64,000 bases of DNA, taken from NCBI GenBank assembly GCA_963281255.1, contig OY725500.1:1798001-1862000 (forward strand), written 5' to 3'. Shown piece by piece: positions 1-11,262 of the stretch. The DNA comes from Aphrocallistes beatrix (Eukaryota; Porifera; Hexactinellida; Sceptrulophora; Aphrocallistidae). A program made the translations under genes and the position numbers. The first letter of the stretch is position 1; every line of letters starts with the position of its first letter. Below the pieces are notes generated by a model. The model did no database searches and was not told the origin of the DNA. It saw only the letters and a list, made by a program, of their open reading frames with translations.

Positions 1-5
1 TTTAA

Positions 6-1076
6 TTACATATTCTCGAAATAGTCTCCCTTGACGCGAATACACTCCTTTAGACGGTCTACCCAGCAGCGAAATGTCTTTTTATACTCCGTCTGTGGGA
101 TCGATTTCAGGTACTTATGAACGGCGATTCCGATCTCCATTCGGCTAGTGAACTACTTATCTGAGAGATGACTTTTCAGCTTTGAAAACAACCAGAAGTC
201 ACAAGGACTTAGGTCAGGGGAATAGGGAGGGTGATTCAGTGTTTTCATCCCTATATCCTTGATGTATGCGGCGACTTGTTTAGTTTTATGGCTACTGGCA
301 TTATCATGTAGAAGTTGTATTCCACGAGGACCAGTTCTCGGCCGACGCTCTGTGTAGTGTTTACTGATTTCTGCGAGCACATTAGTGCAATAAAAGTCTC
401 CAGTAACATCCTGGCCCTTCGGAACGCAAACTTGAGCAACTGGGCCGTAGGCGTCAAATACAAATGCGTACATTACCTTCTTGGCACGGAAATCTGGACG
501 CGGTCTTTTAGGTCGGGGTTCTCCCGGATGCAGCCAACACTTAGATTTTTCCTTGGATTTAGGTTGTGAATAGTAAATCTAAGTCTAATCTATGGTTACT
601 ATCTCATAGTGTCGCCTTGCATCAAATTTTTCGTAATGTAGAAGATTTTCACAACATTCTACCCTCTGTTTCATCCGGGCCTCTGACAGCAAATACGGCA
701 CCCGCCGAGCGCAAACCTTCCTTACTCCGAGATCTTCCTTCAGAATGCGGTAAATACTTCCCGTTGAGATATCCGTATACTAAGAAATCTCTTCAATAGA
801 GCAGCAAGGGTCATTTCGAAGAAATTCACCAACTAACTCAATTGAGGGTTCACAGGTTGCAGATTTAGGCCTACCAGTCCGAGGCTCATCTTCAATGCTG
901 TCTCTTCACTCTCGAAATAGTCGAGCCCATCTTCTAACAGTGGAATAAGCAAGTGCTTGATCTCCACAAACTTCCACGAGATCATTGTGGATGTACCTGT
1001 TCGAATCTTTTAGCAGTGAACGAAACTTGATATACGCCCTTTGCTCTTGCTCAATAATTGACGATTTTGAAGCCAT
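6..1076 (-). mobile_element. mariner (DD34D) transposase relic
   Basis: The minus strand encodes a whole-length but decayed mariner transposase of about 355 codons, from an ATG at 1074-1076 (MASKSSIIEQEQRAY) to a stop after DYFENM near the window edge. The N-terminal helix-turn-helix part reads at 906-1076. The middle (EDEPRTGRP, then RRVPYLLSEARMKQRVE) carries several stops and shifts. The C-terminal catalytic part reads at 153-473, with LLHDNASSHKT and NHPPYSPDLSPCDFWLF holding the second and third catalytic aspartates of the DD34D signature. The length fits the usual mariner transposase of about 345 residues. Multiple breaks make it inactive. Terminal repeats were not located, and the 3' one would lie outside the window. 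Confidence 0.9.
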
Positions 1077-1242
1077 AAATGTATAAGTAGCCAAAACTGA
1101 CAAGATTGAAATGATTATTATAAGAAAAATACTTATGCTATCTTAAAAATTCTTTTAGATATTAGGAGAGAATGGGTAATGCTATCTGGATTATATTAAT
1201 TGGTACATTCGATATACACTAGCTGTCAAAAATCAATAGTGA

Positions 1243-1623
1243 TCAGTACTTTTGAAATGACCTAAGTATTAAAGGAATTATGCCGGCAGCGTTAATATTT
1301 ATCACAGCAGCTAATATAATTTGTTGAGGCGTCTCTTGGGATTCAATTGCTTTAGGCTTAATTCCATGACACAGCTTTGGAACTTCTACGCGATTCATCG
1401 CAGGAGCATGTGTATTATCGTTAATTGCATCGACGATTGAATTATCCAAGATCTTAATCCTAGCGTTACACCCATAGTTTATTCTCCTTTGGCATTCGTA
1501 AGAATCTATTCCCGATGCAAGTTTCTTTTGAAAGACGTAGATATAGCCCTCATACGCTAGTTGCTTCTTCCCTTTAGTACTGGTGATAACTTTCATTTGT
1601 AATATTACGTAGGTAAAATTCAT
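1243..1623 (-). pseudogene. FLYWCH zinc-finger fragment, probably Mutator-like
   Basis: A 126-residue minus-strand reading frame carries a FLYWCH-type zinc finger: KGKKQLAYEGYIYVFQKK, then YECQRRINYGCNARIKI, then NTHAPAMNRVEV. The Cys-Cys-His-His spacing is right, but the family's conserved tryptophan before the first Cys is missing (DSYEC). The tail (IKPKAIESQETPQQIILAA) resembles the linker that follows FLYWCH domains in Mutator-like transposases and their host relatives. No MULE catalytic domain follows, so this looks like a detached N-terminal piece. A host FLYWCH gene fragment is the alternative. Confidence 0.6.
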
Positions 1624-2164
1624 CGCATTTATCTCAATTAATGCATTTTTATTGTTTTTGATAACACCACAAATGTCAGTGGATTCTAGAGTTTAAGTAA
1701 TCAATATAAAGGTGATCAATGTAAACCGTTTGGGGGGGAATTGTCCGGGGGAAAGTGTCATTCATTAACGGGTGGGAAGTGTCCGGCTGGTATAGACAGA
1801 AAAACCAAGAATGTCGATATTTTCAAATCTCTTGATTTTGATATATTATGGTCTAGATGTTAAAAATGACAAAGCGTTTTTTTTTTCAGAAACATCTAAA
1901 GGTATCAAATGTACAATCAAATTAACTGCCGAATAGTAACAGAATATGAAAAACGAAGAATTTGTCTAAAGAAAATTTTTCACATTAGAATACCTTGCAC
2001 ATCAAGCACTGGCATCATATGGGCTCCAGGAAGATGGTGGCGAAATTTTCAATATCATTCAGAGTCTATCCCCTTGTTGGGGTTCGTCGAAATTGTATAT
2101 ATACCACAGTAATCAAGTATATTTATTCAAATATGAATTTAGAACAAAAATTAAGGGTCTAAAT

Positions 2165-2700
2165 ATGGTTCTTTCATTGAGATTGAATGCTTTGTTCAGC
2201 TTCACCATCTCCTTGTGGGTAACTTTCACTCTGTGTTTGAAGTTTCTCAATTCCTAAGCGCTAGCACAACTTTCTTACTATGCAACATTCTATTTTTGGC
2301 GTTGATCTGAAAGTAGCTAACATGGATCGATACTAGGAAATCATCCTGACTCAAAGGCTTCCGTAACACTCAGTGATATCTGGTCTTTCATTGGGAGTGC
2401 CTCGACATATTTAGAAAACAGATCTACCACAATTAGTGCATAAAGAAACCCTTCCCTAGACCAGGGTAGAGTAGCTATATATTGCACGCAATCAGGAAAA
2501 TTCCCACCTCAATTTGATGGAGTTTAATGATTGGTTGATCTTTTGTTTTCTGAACAGACCATACAACTTTTGCATGCAGCCTATACATCTGAATACATCC
2601 TTCTCCAGTAAAAACCGCAAAAATTCCATATTTGTCCAAACCTCCATTTATCTGAGTACTGTAGCACGTATTATCTTAAAAGGTGTTTACTTCTAAGTTG
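2165..2700 (-). mobile_element. Ty3/gypsy-type integrase fossil
   Basis: A broken minus-strand remnant of an LTR-retrotransposon integrase. It shows traces of the zinc-binding region with CKSCMVC, then the core-domain segment IVVDLFSKYVEALPMKDQ, then the YPQGDGEAEQSIQ motif typical of Ty3/gypsy integrases. Only the integrase part of pol is visible. No LTRs, gag, protease or reverse transcriptase were seen nearby. It is heavily eroded and looks old. Confidence 0.75.
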
Positions 2701-4008
2701 ACTAGTAATTCATTGAAAGATGATGAAGAATTATGAATTATTCAAAATCTCAAACATTAGTGCAGATTCTATGCCCAAAAGTGGTAAAAGGTTGCTCATG
2801 TAGTATACCTCTAACATTGCTCAGTCACTAAGCGAAATAGCCAAAGATTTTTTTCATTATTTTAGTTTCAAATTTTGAGTAATTCATTGATAATTCATGA
2901 ATTAATCAACTTAGGTTTACTTTAACAGAAATTATTACTTGTGTACGTAATAATATTTCCCTAGCTTTCTGATAATTGCACTATTTTGACGACAAGATAA
3001 TGGCGAAAGGACTGAGTTACCCTCTCAGAAAAAATCGTACTCCTCGATAAAATTAAATTACTACAACCAAACTCAAGTCATCGTATATTGTCCGAGATGT
3101 TTCCCGTGGAAGAAGATTTGCGTAAGAAATTTTCACAAAAGGAGTGCATGAAACAGGGAAAACGACAAAGATCTGGAAAGGATCCTGTAGTAGAAGAAGC
3201 TATACACAAATGGTTCAAATCAGTACTAGATAGAGGAGTGAGAATCAGTGTGATGAAGAGTTCGCTGTAAAACTGGGAAAATCTAATTTTGTTGCCACTG
3301 AAGGCTGGCTATCTCGCTGGAGACTTACACATGGCGAAAAGAGCAGTGCTAATTTCGAAGGAGCTGAAATATGGGTTTCAACAGTACTAGTACAATCCTG
3401 AAAATATTTATAATGCAGATGAAACAGGATTGTGTTTTAGAGCTACACCCGATAGGTCCTTGTGCTACACATATGAACAGCCTAGTGGGTCCAAAAAGAC
3501 CATGGATTGTGTCACAATACTAGTGTGCGCAAACATGCTTGGGAATGACAAACTGAAACTTCTAATGATTGGTAAGAGCAAGAAGCCTAGATGTTTCAAA
3601 AATATTAACATGGACACTCTACCTGTCACATATTGGTCTAACCAGAATGCCTGGATGACAGGTGTAATGTTCCGAGAATGGGTTACTAACTGGGATTCAG
3701 TCCTCAAGAGAAAGATAATACTGCTTGTGGATAACTGTCCAGCTCATCCTAATATTGGCGAACTTAAAAACATTCGACTGGAGTTTCTACCAGCAAACAC
3801 AACATCACTTATCCAGCCCATGGAGCAGAGCGTTATCAAAAACTTGAAAATTACCTGAATATGGACGACTTAGCGTGCTTTCAAGAATGCGAAAAGTAAG
3901 ATGATGATATTGTTGAGGAAATTGTGAGCAAAAGGGTTTGTATAGATGAATTCCCAGAAGATGATGATGTAGATGATAATATCTTTATTCAGCCAATGTT
4001 AACACATA

Positions 4009-5235
4009 CAGGGTGGCTTTTAAGTTCTTACCCATATATACGCAATTATTTTGCAACCATTATATAGTACTTTCTTCAGTTTATTTACCTAATAGAAATG
4101 ATACTTCATCTAGTTTAGCGTAGATTTAACTTTGAATTAAGGTTTTGTTTCATCAAAATTCTTCGATAGCTAGAAAGGAAGGTCAACGATCAGCAATTAT
4201 TGAATTATTTCAGAATGGAAAGCGTCAGTGTGAGATAATTGAATTATTGAATATTCTAAAAGAACGGCGGAAATTCGTCTACAACACGATCCAGCGTTAT
4301 AATGAAACCGGTAGTGTAAAAGAAAGACGCAGAAGTGGACGTCCGGTCACTGTAACTACAACCAAGATGAAAAAGATAATTAAAGACAGAATTCGGCGAA
4401 ATCCTCGTAGATCGATGAGAAAACTATCATGTGAACTTAAAATTTCGCGCACATCGGTCCATAACATAGTGAAAAGTTTCCCTCGGGTTATCTTCATACA
4501 AACGAAGAAAGGTACACTATCTTTCCAATGCAATCCGTCAAAAACGAATGCTGCGAAGCAGGACGCTCCTTATTCGACTCGCAGAACATGGCCCAGAAAA
4601 TGTCCTATATTCGGATGAAAAGTTATTCAGTATTGAAGAAGCAAGCAACTCACAAAACGATAGGATTTTGGCACCTGCCACTTCTGCTATTTCCGACGAA
4701 CTTCATTATGTTAAGCGAGTCTAAAAACCACTTTCAGTGATGATCTGAGCTGGGGTCTCCGGTTATGGACGGACACAGCTGATATTCGTCCCGCTAGGTG
4801 TGAAAATAAACTCTACTACATATAAAGATCTTATATTAGAGCCTGTAATGAAAGATTTGGGTAGCAGTATGTTTAACAATGATCGTTTCTTGTTTCAACA
4901 GGATGGCTCATACAGCTCGGAGCACTCAGAACTGGCTTTCGGAAAATATCCCGGATTTTATCCGGAAGGAAGAATGGCCACCTTCAAGCCCAGATCTAAA
5001 TCCAATGGATTTCTCAATATGGGAGAAGAATGCTTGTGCAAAGGCTCATACAAATATCAAGTCTTTGAAGAAGGCTCTCCTTCGAGAATGGACTAAAATA
5101 CCGGAAGAAACACTGCGCGAGCAGTTGAGGCAGTGCCAGGGCGTCTCAGGGCAGTAATAAAAAAGAAAGGTGGCTACATTGAATAATTGGACTAAATATA
5201 ATATTACAGCGTTACTTTCTGGAGCAGTGAGTCAC
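4009..5235 (+). mobile_element. Tc1/mariner-superfamily element nested in the Tigger relic
   Basis: The left end CAGGGTGGCTTTTAAGTTC follows a TA at 4007-4008; the right end, near 5160-5240, is unclear. The reading at 4145-4618 is an N-terminal paired-type helix-turn-helix (SAIIELFQNGKRQCEIIELL, then RRRSGRPVTV). Catalytic pieces follow at 4879-5157, including a shifted FQQDG motif and PPSSPDLNPMDFSIW. The third acidic residue is the D of NPMD, about 37 residues after the second, which suggests a maT/ITmD37D-type rather than a classic Tc1 or mariner enzyme. It is broken by stops and shifts. Its position inside the Tigger coding region shows it is younger than that element. Confidence 0.8.
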
Positions 5236-5329
5236 TGACACAGTTAATTTTGCTCTGGATGTATGCGCAGAGGAAGTATTCGATAATCTGGCAAGCAAGA
5301 AGCAGACTACGCTTTATGTTTTTACCTTA

Positions 5330-5480
5330 CCTAATTTATAGATACGTACTGTACTATGTACGTACATATGCACATGTACTTGTACATACGTACGTTTTAG
5401 TAGCGTAAGATATGTATTACCACAGTACTACGTATATATATTTATATTTTACTTAGACTATGTATGCATTCTAGTAGTAG
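5330..5480. repeat. TACG/TA-rich simple sequence
   Basis: A low-complexity run of alternating TAC, GTA and TA motifs lies between the Tigger stop codon and its right terminal repeat. No coding content is visible. Confidence 0.6.
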
Positions 5481-5599
5481 TATACGTATGAAGTACTAGA
5501 ATTTTATACAACAAAATATTTTTTTTTGAATTCTCCGCTTAATAGAGCCAAACTACCTTGGGACCAATGTGACCCTATTAAGCGGAGTCGACTGTACTA

Positions 5600-6250
5600 A
5601 TATCAAACCTGGGCCAGGACCAATCTGGTTCCCAGATCATAAACTTGGGTGGTAATGGTAGTGGGATCGAAGAACTTGATTAAGGCTTCGAAGACGGGAT
5701 CTATAACTTCCACTTCACAGACAATATCCTCTACGATTTCCCTCTCCACTGGTAGGCGGCAGATATACGCGGGTGAGAGTCAAGTGCGAGTTTCTGTCCG
5801 TCCTCCGTGGTTAATAGTGGAGCAACAGCGGATTGCAATAACTTTCCCAGCACAATATCCGCTCGCACGGTTGGAGTGATGAATATTCAAACTTATGTAC
5901 ACTGTAGCCATCTCAATTCGGTCCGTTACAGTTTTTAGGAAAATCGATAAATAATGAAACTAAAGGCTGTAATTATAGCTAGACACACACACGGTTAAGA
6001 AAAATCAGTTAGTTGATACCTACAATAAATATATTCAAAGTTACTAAGTCTACATATTTCTAAAGAACCAATGGGTGTGCACTAAAGCAATCCGTGAATA
6101 ACGACATGGTAAAGGTTAAGTAATCTCCTCACAATCATCGTACCAGTGCCACTTTCAAAATGCTGCCTCTGTTATTCAATCTAATAGTGTTGAAGTGTTA
6201 ATAACAATGACAATCTATTGTAGTGTCGTACAATGATTTCTATTGTGATT
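5600..6250. other. Intergenic stretch with no recognised feature
   Basis: Short open frames exist, such as 5649-5879, but none resembles a known protein. No terminal repeats or RNA genes were seen. Confidence 0.5.
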
Positions 6251-6254
6251 ATAT

Positions 6255-6440
6255 CTGCATGGGTGGTGCAGTGGTTAGGACGTTTGAATACCAAGAATTA
6301 GGTCATGGGTTCTAACCTCGCACTAGTCATTTGCATTTTACTATCAAGTACATTGCTTCGGTAATGTAATCTGAGTCTACACTCTTGCAGAACCTTAGTG
6401 AGTTGAAAGCACTAAGGATGTCATCTCGTTTAAAGATAAA
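6255..6440 (+). mobile_element. tRNA-derived SINE
   Basis: The head is tRNA-like, with an A-box-like TGGTGCAGTGG at about 6264 and a B-box-like GGGTTCTAACCTC at about 6307. The spacing is as in tRNA, but the cloverleaf is poor. A non-tRNA body follows, including CTTAGTGAGTTGAAAGCACT and TCATCTCGTTTAAAG, as in many invertebrate SINEs. The internal pol III promoter boxes are what such elements use for transcription. It is diverged and unlikely to be mobile. Confidence 0.75.
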
Positions 6441-6689
6441 GTTAAGTCAGGTGCTATGTTTCTTGCAAACTGCTAGCCGAGTTTTCCTCTGTGACACTCT
6501 AGCATATGCACACATACATGCTGCAAACACAAGTCAGCAAATATAAGTAGGTTGAGCACCTCACCCAGATTGTAAACCCCCTGAGAACATATCAGCATGG
6601 ATTCGGGGAGGGGGGGGTAGATAAATCTATAAACCTTAACTTTCCAATTCTCCAATCAAATCGGGGAAACACAGATAAAATTCCAAGCG

Positions 6690-6950
6690 TTTTAATATTT
6701 AAGATTTGCGAAAATGAACTTCCATCTCAATATGTCCAAATAGACAAGTAAAATGACAATTAAAGTGTCGCAAACCTATTTTATTAGATAGTTATTAATA
6801 TGTCTACAGAAAAAATAGAACACTTCTCAATTATTTTGGAAAATATGGCCCGGAACCTTCCATATTCAGTCAAAACACCCCATTTAGGGTCCAAAAAGAG
6901 ATATATCTATTTCTGTCAATATAAGTCCAAATTCTTAGTTCGCAATTGGT
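6690..6950 (+). mobile_element. TTAA-element relic, left piece
   Basis: This sequence matches 49820-50040 of the complete TTAA element at 49116-51056, for example the shared TTTAGGGTCCAAAAAGAGAT and CCAAATTCTTAGTT. It stops where the MITE at 6955 begins. The matching continuation is found beyond the Helitron run at 9817, so one old copy was split by later insertions. Confidence 0.65.
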
Positions 6951-6954
6951 TATA

Positions 6955-7455
6955 CACTCGAACCTCTCTTATCCGGGCAGTGCCGGACCGGAGGGTGCCC
7001 GGATATCGGAGGTGCCCGGATATCGGAGGTCCGGATAAGAGAGGTGCCCGTAACTCAGAAATCAACTTGAATAGCAGTTTATAGTGTTAAAACTGTCAAT
7101 TTGTATAATGGGTGAGTTTAAACAATATCTAGTGCCCAGAGGCTATCAAAATTTGAGTTCCGGATAAGAGAGGTGATTGTAAAATAGATATTCTATAAAG
7201 GAAAAGAAACTATTCTATTGCGATTGATTAATACATTTTAAGCAGTATTTACCCCTGAATATATTAGATGTCGCAATTATCTTCCAAATTAATTATCAAA
7301 GTTCATTAAATAATATTACATGATAATGATTGCTGGAATTGTGGTTAATAATTGACTTGAAAATAGGACAATGCATATTGACTAAATGTCGAAAGGGCTG
7401 CCCGGTTGAGAGAGGTGCCCGGATATCGGAGGTCCGGATAAGAGAGGTTCGAGTG
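6955..7455. mobile_element. pogo-like MITE (CACTCGAACCTC type)
   Basis: The termini are perfect inverted repeats beginning CACTCGAACCTCTCTTATCC, about 22 bp long. Inside each end are further copies of GGTGCCCGGATATCGGAGG and GGATAAGAGAGGT. TA flanks the left end; the right flank is GA, so the target duplication is eroded. No coding capacity. Confidence 0.8.
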
Positions 7456-7459
7456 GATA

Positions 7460-7990
7460 TCTTTACTATTAAAACTCGATTAATGTTTGGGATTTGTGTA
7501 TACGTATATATATATCTGTAACGAACTGATTAAAGAAACTGCCAGGCACAGAAAGCTAATTTTTGCATGTGGGAGTCTTTTTGCTATAGCTCCACTAAGT
7601 TCTGATCTCAGACGAAAATGTCGACTCATCATGGAATTATGACGTCATTGTCACCTTTTTTTAGAACTAGAAATTTCAGTTTTTGACTATAACTCGGCCA
7701 TTTTAGGTGATAGAAGGCTGAAATTTTAAGTGAATGTGTATATTAATATATCTCACATATGATACAACTATCATTAAAAATGATGACTCATCACTCTGTG
7801 ATACGGAAAATTTTAAAATGAGAAATTTGGTGATTTTTCGTGCGATATCGATTATAACAGTAGGACAGACGTATTTATAGATGTTATATCCCTTATGATC
7901 AATCAATGTGACCCCAGGTGCCCACAGGGTGCCTCCGGTGGACACAAAGTATCCGCCAGCCGCGCAGCGCACGCAAGCGAAGCGCGCTTG
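7460..7990 (+). mobile_element. Helitron family copy 1
   Basis: It starts TCTTTACTATTAAAACTCG after an A and ends GCGCGCTTG before a T. The body begins CTGTAACGAACTG after a TA tract. The hairpin GGCGGACAC/GTGTCCGCC seen in other copies is altered here. A CRE-like palindrome TGACGTCA is present at about 7639, but the second site is mutated. It starts 5 bp after the MITE at 6955-7455. Confidence 0.75.
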
Positions 7991-7994
7991 TTCT

Positions 7995-8190
7995 CTATAA
8001 AGATGTCACCGCAGGCGCCATGTATTGTGAGGTTTTGGGTGTATAGACAATGAATAGCCTAAAGAGTGTTTGGACAGCCACAAGTTAGTTGGCGTCAAAG
8101 CACTTCAACATGTCCTTGAGGAAATAGGCGTCCGGACACCCAGGACACCCCTGGTGGCGCCGGCCCTAGATAATATGTGATTTGTTAATA
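7995..8190. mobile_element. Probable hAT terminal fragment
   Basis: A 200 bp spacer between two Helitron copies ends CCCTGGTGGCGCCGGCCCTA at about 8172. Read in reverse this resembles hAT termini that begin with CAGGGCCGGCGCC. No partner end or transposase was seen. Confidence 0.35.
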
Positions 8191-8191
8191 A

Positions 8192-8675
8192 CAAGCGCGC
8201 TTCGCTTGCTTGCGCTCGCGGCTGGCGTACACTTTGTGTCCGCCAGAGGCTCCCTTTGGTCGCCTGGAGTCACATTGGTTAATTATAAGGGAGATAACAA
8301 CTCTAAATATGTCCACCTAGTGTTAAAATCGATATCACTCGAAAAATGGCCAAATTTGTAAATTTTTAAAATTTTGATGGGAAATGATGACGTCATAACA
8401 GAGTGATGAGTTATCTTCTTTTGATGATAGTAGCATCATATGTGAGATATATTAGTATACACATTATATTAAAATTTCAGGCTTTTATCACTAAAACAGC
8501 TGAGTTATAGTCGAAAACTGAACTTTCTAATCATTAAAAAGGTGACAATGACGTCATAATTCCATGATGCGCCGACATTTTCGTCTTAGCTCTGAAATCA
8601 GTGGAGTCATAGCCAAAAATCAGATTTCTGTGCCTGACTGTTTCTTCAATCAATTCGCTACAGATATATATATAT
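8192..8675 (-). mobile_element. Helitron family copy 2
   Basis: A reverse-orientation copy whose hairpin end starts at 8192 and whose 5' part is cut at the TA tract (8661-8676). There it directly meets copy 3. It carries two TGACGTCA palindromes, at about 8389 and 8549. Confidence 0.8.
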
Positions 8676-8676
8676 A

Positions 8677-9218
8677 CAAGCGTGCTTCGCTTGCTTGCGC
8701 TGCGCGGCTGGCAGACACTTCGTGTCCGCCGGAGGCTCCCTTCGGTCGCCTGGAGGTGACATTGGTAAATTATAAGGGAGATATTATCTCTAAATATGTC
8801 TGCCCTACTGTTATAATCGATATCACTCGAAAAAACACCAAGTTTGTCAATTTTTAAAATTTTGATGAGTAATGATGACGTCATAGCAAAGTGATGAGTC
8901 ATCATTTTTTGATGATAGTTGCATCATATGTGAGACGTGTTAGTATACAGATTCTATTAAAATTTCAGCCTTCTATCTCCTATAATGGCTGAGTTATGCC
9001 CGAATAACTGTGTTGCTTAACTTTTTAAAATGTTACAATGACGTCATAATCCCATGATGAGTCGACATTTTGCTCTGAACTCAGAACTTATTGGAGCCAT
9101 AGCCAAAAGACTCTCACCTGCCAAAAATCAGCTTTCTGCGCCCAGCAGTTTCTTCAATCAATTCGTTACAGATATATATATATATATATATACAATAATC
9201 GAGTATTAATAGTAAGGA
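8677..9218 (-). mobile_element. Helitron family copy 3, head-to-tail with copy 4
   Basis: A full-length reverse copy, from the CAAGCG hairpin end to the 5' terminus at 9218. The 5' terminus abuts the hairpin end of copy 4 with no spacer (CGCTTG joined to TCCTTACT). Two TGACGTCA sites are retained. Confidence 0.85.
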
Positions 9219-9715
9219 CAAGCGCGCTTCGCGCTTGCTTGTGCTGCGCGGCTGGCGGACACTTGGTGTCCGCCGGAGGCTCCCTTCGGTCGCCTGGAGT
9301 AACATTGGTTAATTATAAGGGAGATAACATCTCTAAATATGTCTATTCTACTGTGCTAATCGATATCACTCGAAAAATCACCAAATTTGTGAATTTAAAA
9401 ATTTTTGGATGCGTAATGATGACGTCATAACAAAGTGATGAGTAATCATTTTTTGATGATAGTCGCATCATATGTGAGACATGTTAGTATACAGATTCTA
9501 TTAAAATTTCAGCCTTCTATCTCCTATAATGGCTGAGTTATGCCCGAATAACTGTGTTGCTTAACTTTTTAAAATGTGACAATGACGTCATAATTCCATG
9601 ATGACTCGACATTTTGCTCTGAGCTCAGAACTTACTGGAGCCATAGCCAAAATACTCCTACATGCCAAAAATCAGCTTTCTATGACTGGCAGTTTCTTCA
9701 ATCAATTCGTTACAG

Positions 9716-9746
<31 letters not shown>

Positions 9747-9815
9747 TATACATTAATCGAGTTTTAATAGTAAGGATACAAACATTAATCGAGTTTTAAT
9801 ACTAAGTAGTAAGGA
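9219..9815 (-). mobile_element. Helitron family copy 4 with a duplicated 5' end
   Basis: A reverse copy from the hairpin end at 9219 to a 5' terminus at 9776. A second partial 5' terminus (ACATTAATCGAGTTTTAAT) follows to 9815. The hairpin GGCGGACAC/GTGTCCGCC is nearly intact, and both CRE-like palindromes are present. Confidence 0.8.
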
Positions 9816-9816
9816 T

Positions 9817-10060
9817 AATTACTCTACATACTATGGAATGTTAAGTTATAAATTTACAGTCAGTAATGGCGTAGCATTGTTCAATAATCCGAACTTGGAA
9901 TTAAATATTTTTGTTCTAACATCTTAAATATTTTCTATGAAGCTTTTTTTCAGTATAAATTGATAGATTTGAATTTGTAGCGTAGGAAAATAAATTATTA
10001 TTCACAATCGTACTTTTGAAATTTTCCCTAAATCGTCAAGTTTGGTCTAAAGTAACGAGC
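9817..10060 (+). mobile_element. TTAA-element relic, right piece
   Basis: It matches 50093-50330 of the complete TTAA element (shared CTATGGAATGTTAAG and ACTGATAGATT-like stretches). It continues the copy whose left part lies at 6690-6950. Confidence 0.6.
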
Positions 10061-10190
10061 ACTTTAAAATTGAATGTTAATGCATTTGAAATTTTACAGA
10101 TTCAATATTTTCAAGTACAGACGGTAGACTCAGTGCTTATTCAAGTGACACAACGTAATAAAAAGAAGGATATTCAATTTAAATAGTATT

Positions 10191-11145
10191 TCAAACTTCA
10201 AAATAAGTATCTAACTCACAGCCTTTTGTAAAGTCATTATTTTCTTCAGACGAAGATTCAATCTCATAAGCATACTCCATTGTAGAATATCTATCCTGGC
10301 GGCTAAACCGATTAGGAACAAAATCGTCATTTGAATTTTCTGCTGGTTTAGTCACTATGGAACATTCAAAAGTATCCTCATTATTATCTGCACCGTGTCC
10401 CACTTTTTCAATCACTTGGCTCCCTTGATCCTCTTCAGGAGGAGTTAGATCAAATGCAGGTGACGTAAAAGTGTTCCTACCGTCTAATCGCGCCTGATAA
10501 GAAATGAAATTACTTGATTTGAAATTACTTGTATTTTCAAAATTTTGTTGAGAAATATTTCTAACAAGTCTTTCAGGCATATCTTCTTTATTCTGTTCAC
10601 TGAGATCACCCGAATTCGCAATAGTATCCTCAGTCACATGTTTTAAATCCTTCGTTCCCACAAATTCCTGATTAGAAGATACATATTTACATTGATGTGT
10701 TTGCCCTAATTCCTCTTTCTTTTTCAATCTTTCTTTTGCCAGAGCTTGCTGATATCGCACCTCCATCTCTCGCATCATCGTCAGGACAGCTCCATTGGCC
10801 GATTCATAATCAGAATCTTGAAATAATGTACTTTCTTGATTGCATTCACTTTCGTTCGCAAGGGAAAATATCACAGAACGATCTTTTTCAGATGCATCCC
10901 TGGAGAAGAAAAGCTTTTGGCTTTGATAATGGCTATCAACACTTGCATCTTCTATCCCAATGGATACTTTCTCATTGGCATCCAATTTTTTGTCCTCTAC
11001 TGCTCGCGCTTTAGAATGAAAATGGGTGTGATGAGTCATTATAGGTGTTGATGAGGAATCTGATTGAAGAATGTCAACTGGTTCATCATTTATGTTTACA
11101 GATATATTTTTCTTCAATTCTTTTTCGCTCCTGAGATGAATCAGT
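10191..11145 (-). CDS. Host gene, last coding exon (317 residues), unrecognised coiled-coil protein
   Basis: The terminal coding exon of the minus-strand host gene. The acceptor is the pyrimidine-rich stretch ending TTGTGTAG, with the exon starting at 11145. The first base completes a codon (AG|A, Arg) begun by exon 14609-14667, and the frame runs to a TAA at 10191. The encoded part is hydrophilic and rich in Ser, Glu, Asp and Asn. A short coiled-coil-like helix (MREMEVRYQQALAKERLKKK) lies about one third of the way in, and the C-terminus is acidic (ESSSEENNDFTKGCELD, YFEV end). There is no signal peptide, membrane segment or enzyme motif. The open frame extends upstream to 11237, but that part reads as intron. 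I do not recognise the family. The C-terminal tail looks disordered. Confidence 0.7.
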
Positions 11146-11262
11146 CTACACAATAGTATTAAAAGATCAGAAAAGTATATATTTATAAAAGAAAATACAA
11201 CAATAATTTGAATTTTCATTCCAAATAATCCAAACAAGTTAATTTTTTAAAAATATGGTTAA

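Larger units (their letters stand above)
2990..5594 (+). mobile_element. Tigger/pogo-like element relic, interrupted
   Basis: A plus-strand pogo/Tigger transposase remnant. An N-terminal DNA-binding part reads at 3030-3320 (DPVVEEAIHKWFKSVLDRG, a CENP-B-like second helix-turn-helix). The DDE part reads at 3410-3858, with NADETGLCFRA, LLVDNCPAHP and FLPANTTSLIQPM. An acidic tail follows to about 4000. The reading then resumes after a nested element at 5239 (ALDVCAEEVFDNLASKKQ) and stops at 5340. The right terminal repeat is at 5535-5594, ending AAGCGGAGTCGACTG next to TA. This is the same terminus as the small CAGTCGACTCCGC MITEs elsewhere in the window. The left terminus was not found. Stops and shifts make it inactive. 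Confidence 0.85.

Noticed and set aside
5649-5879. 76-residue open frame
   Set aside because: No domain, no splice signals and no neighbouring support.
6256-6325. Possible functional tRNA gene
   Set aside because: A and B boxes are present, but the cloverleaf pairing is poor and a SINE body follows directly.
8534-8905. Open frames within Helitron copies (also at 7703, 40795, 43895, 43928)
   Set aside because: They recur in the same place in each copy, in both strands, and change with small indels. No protein family is seen.
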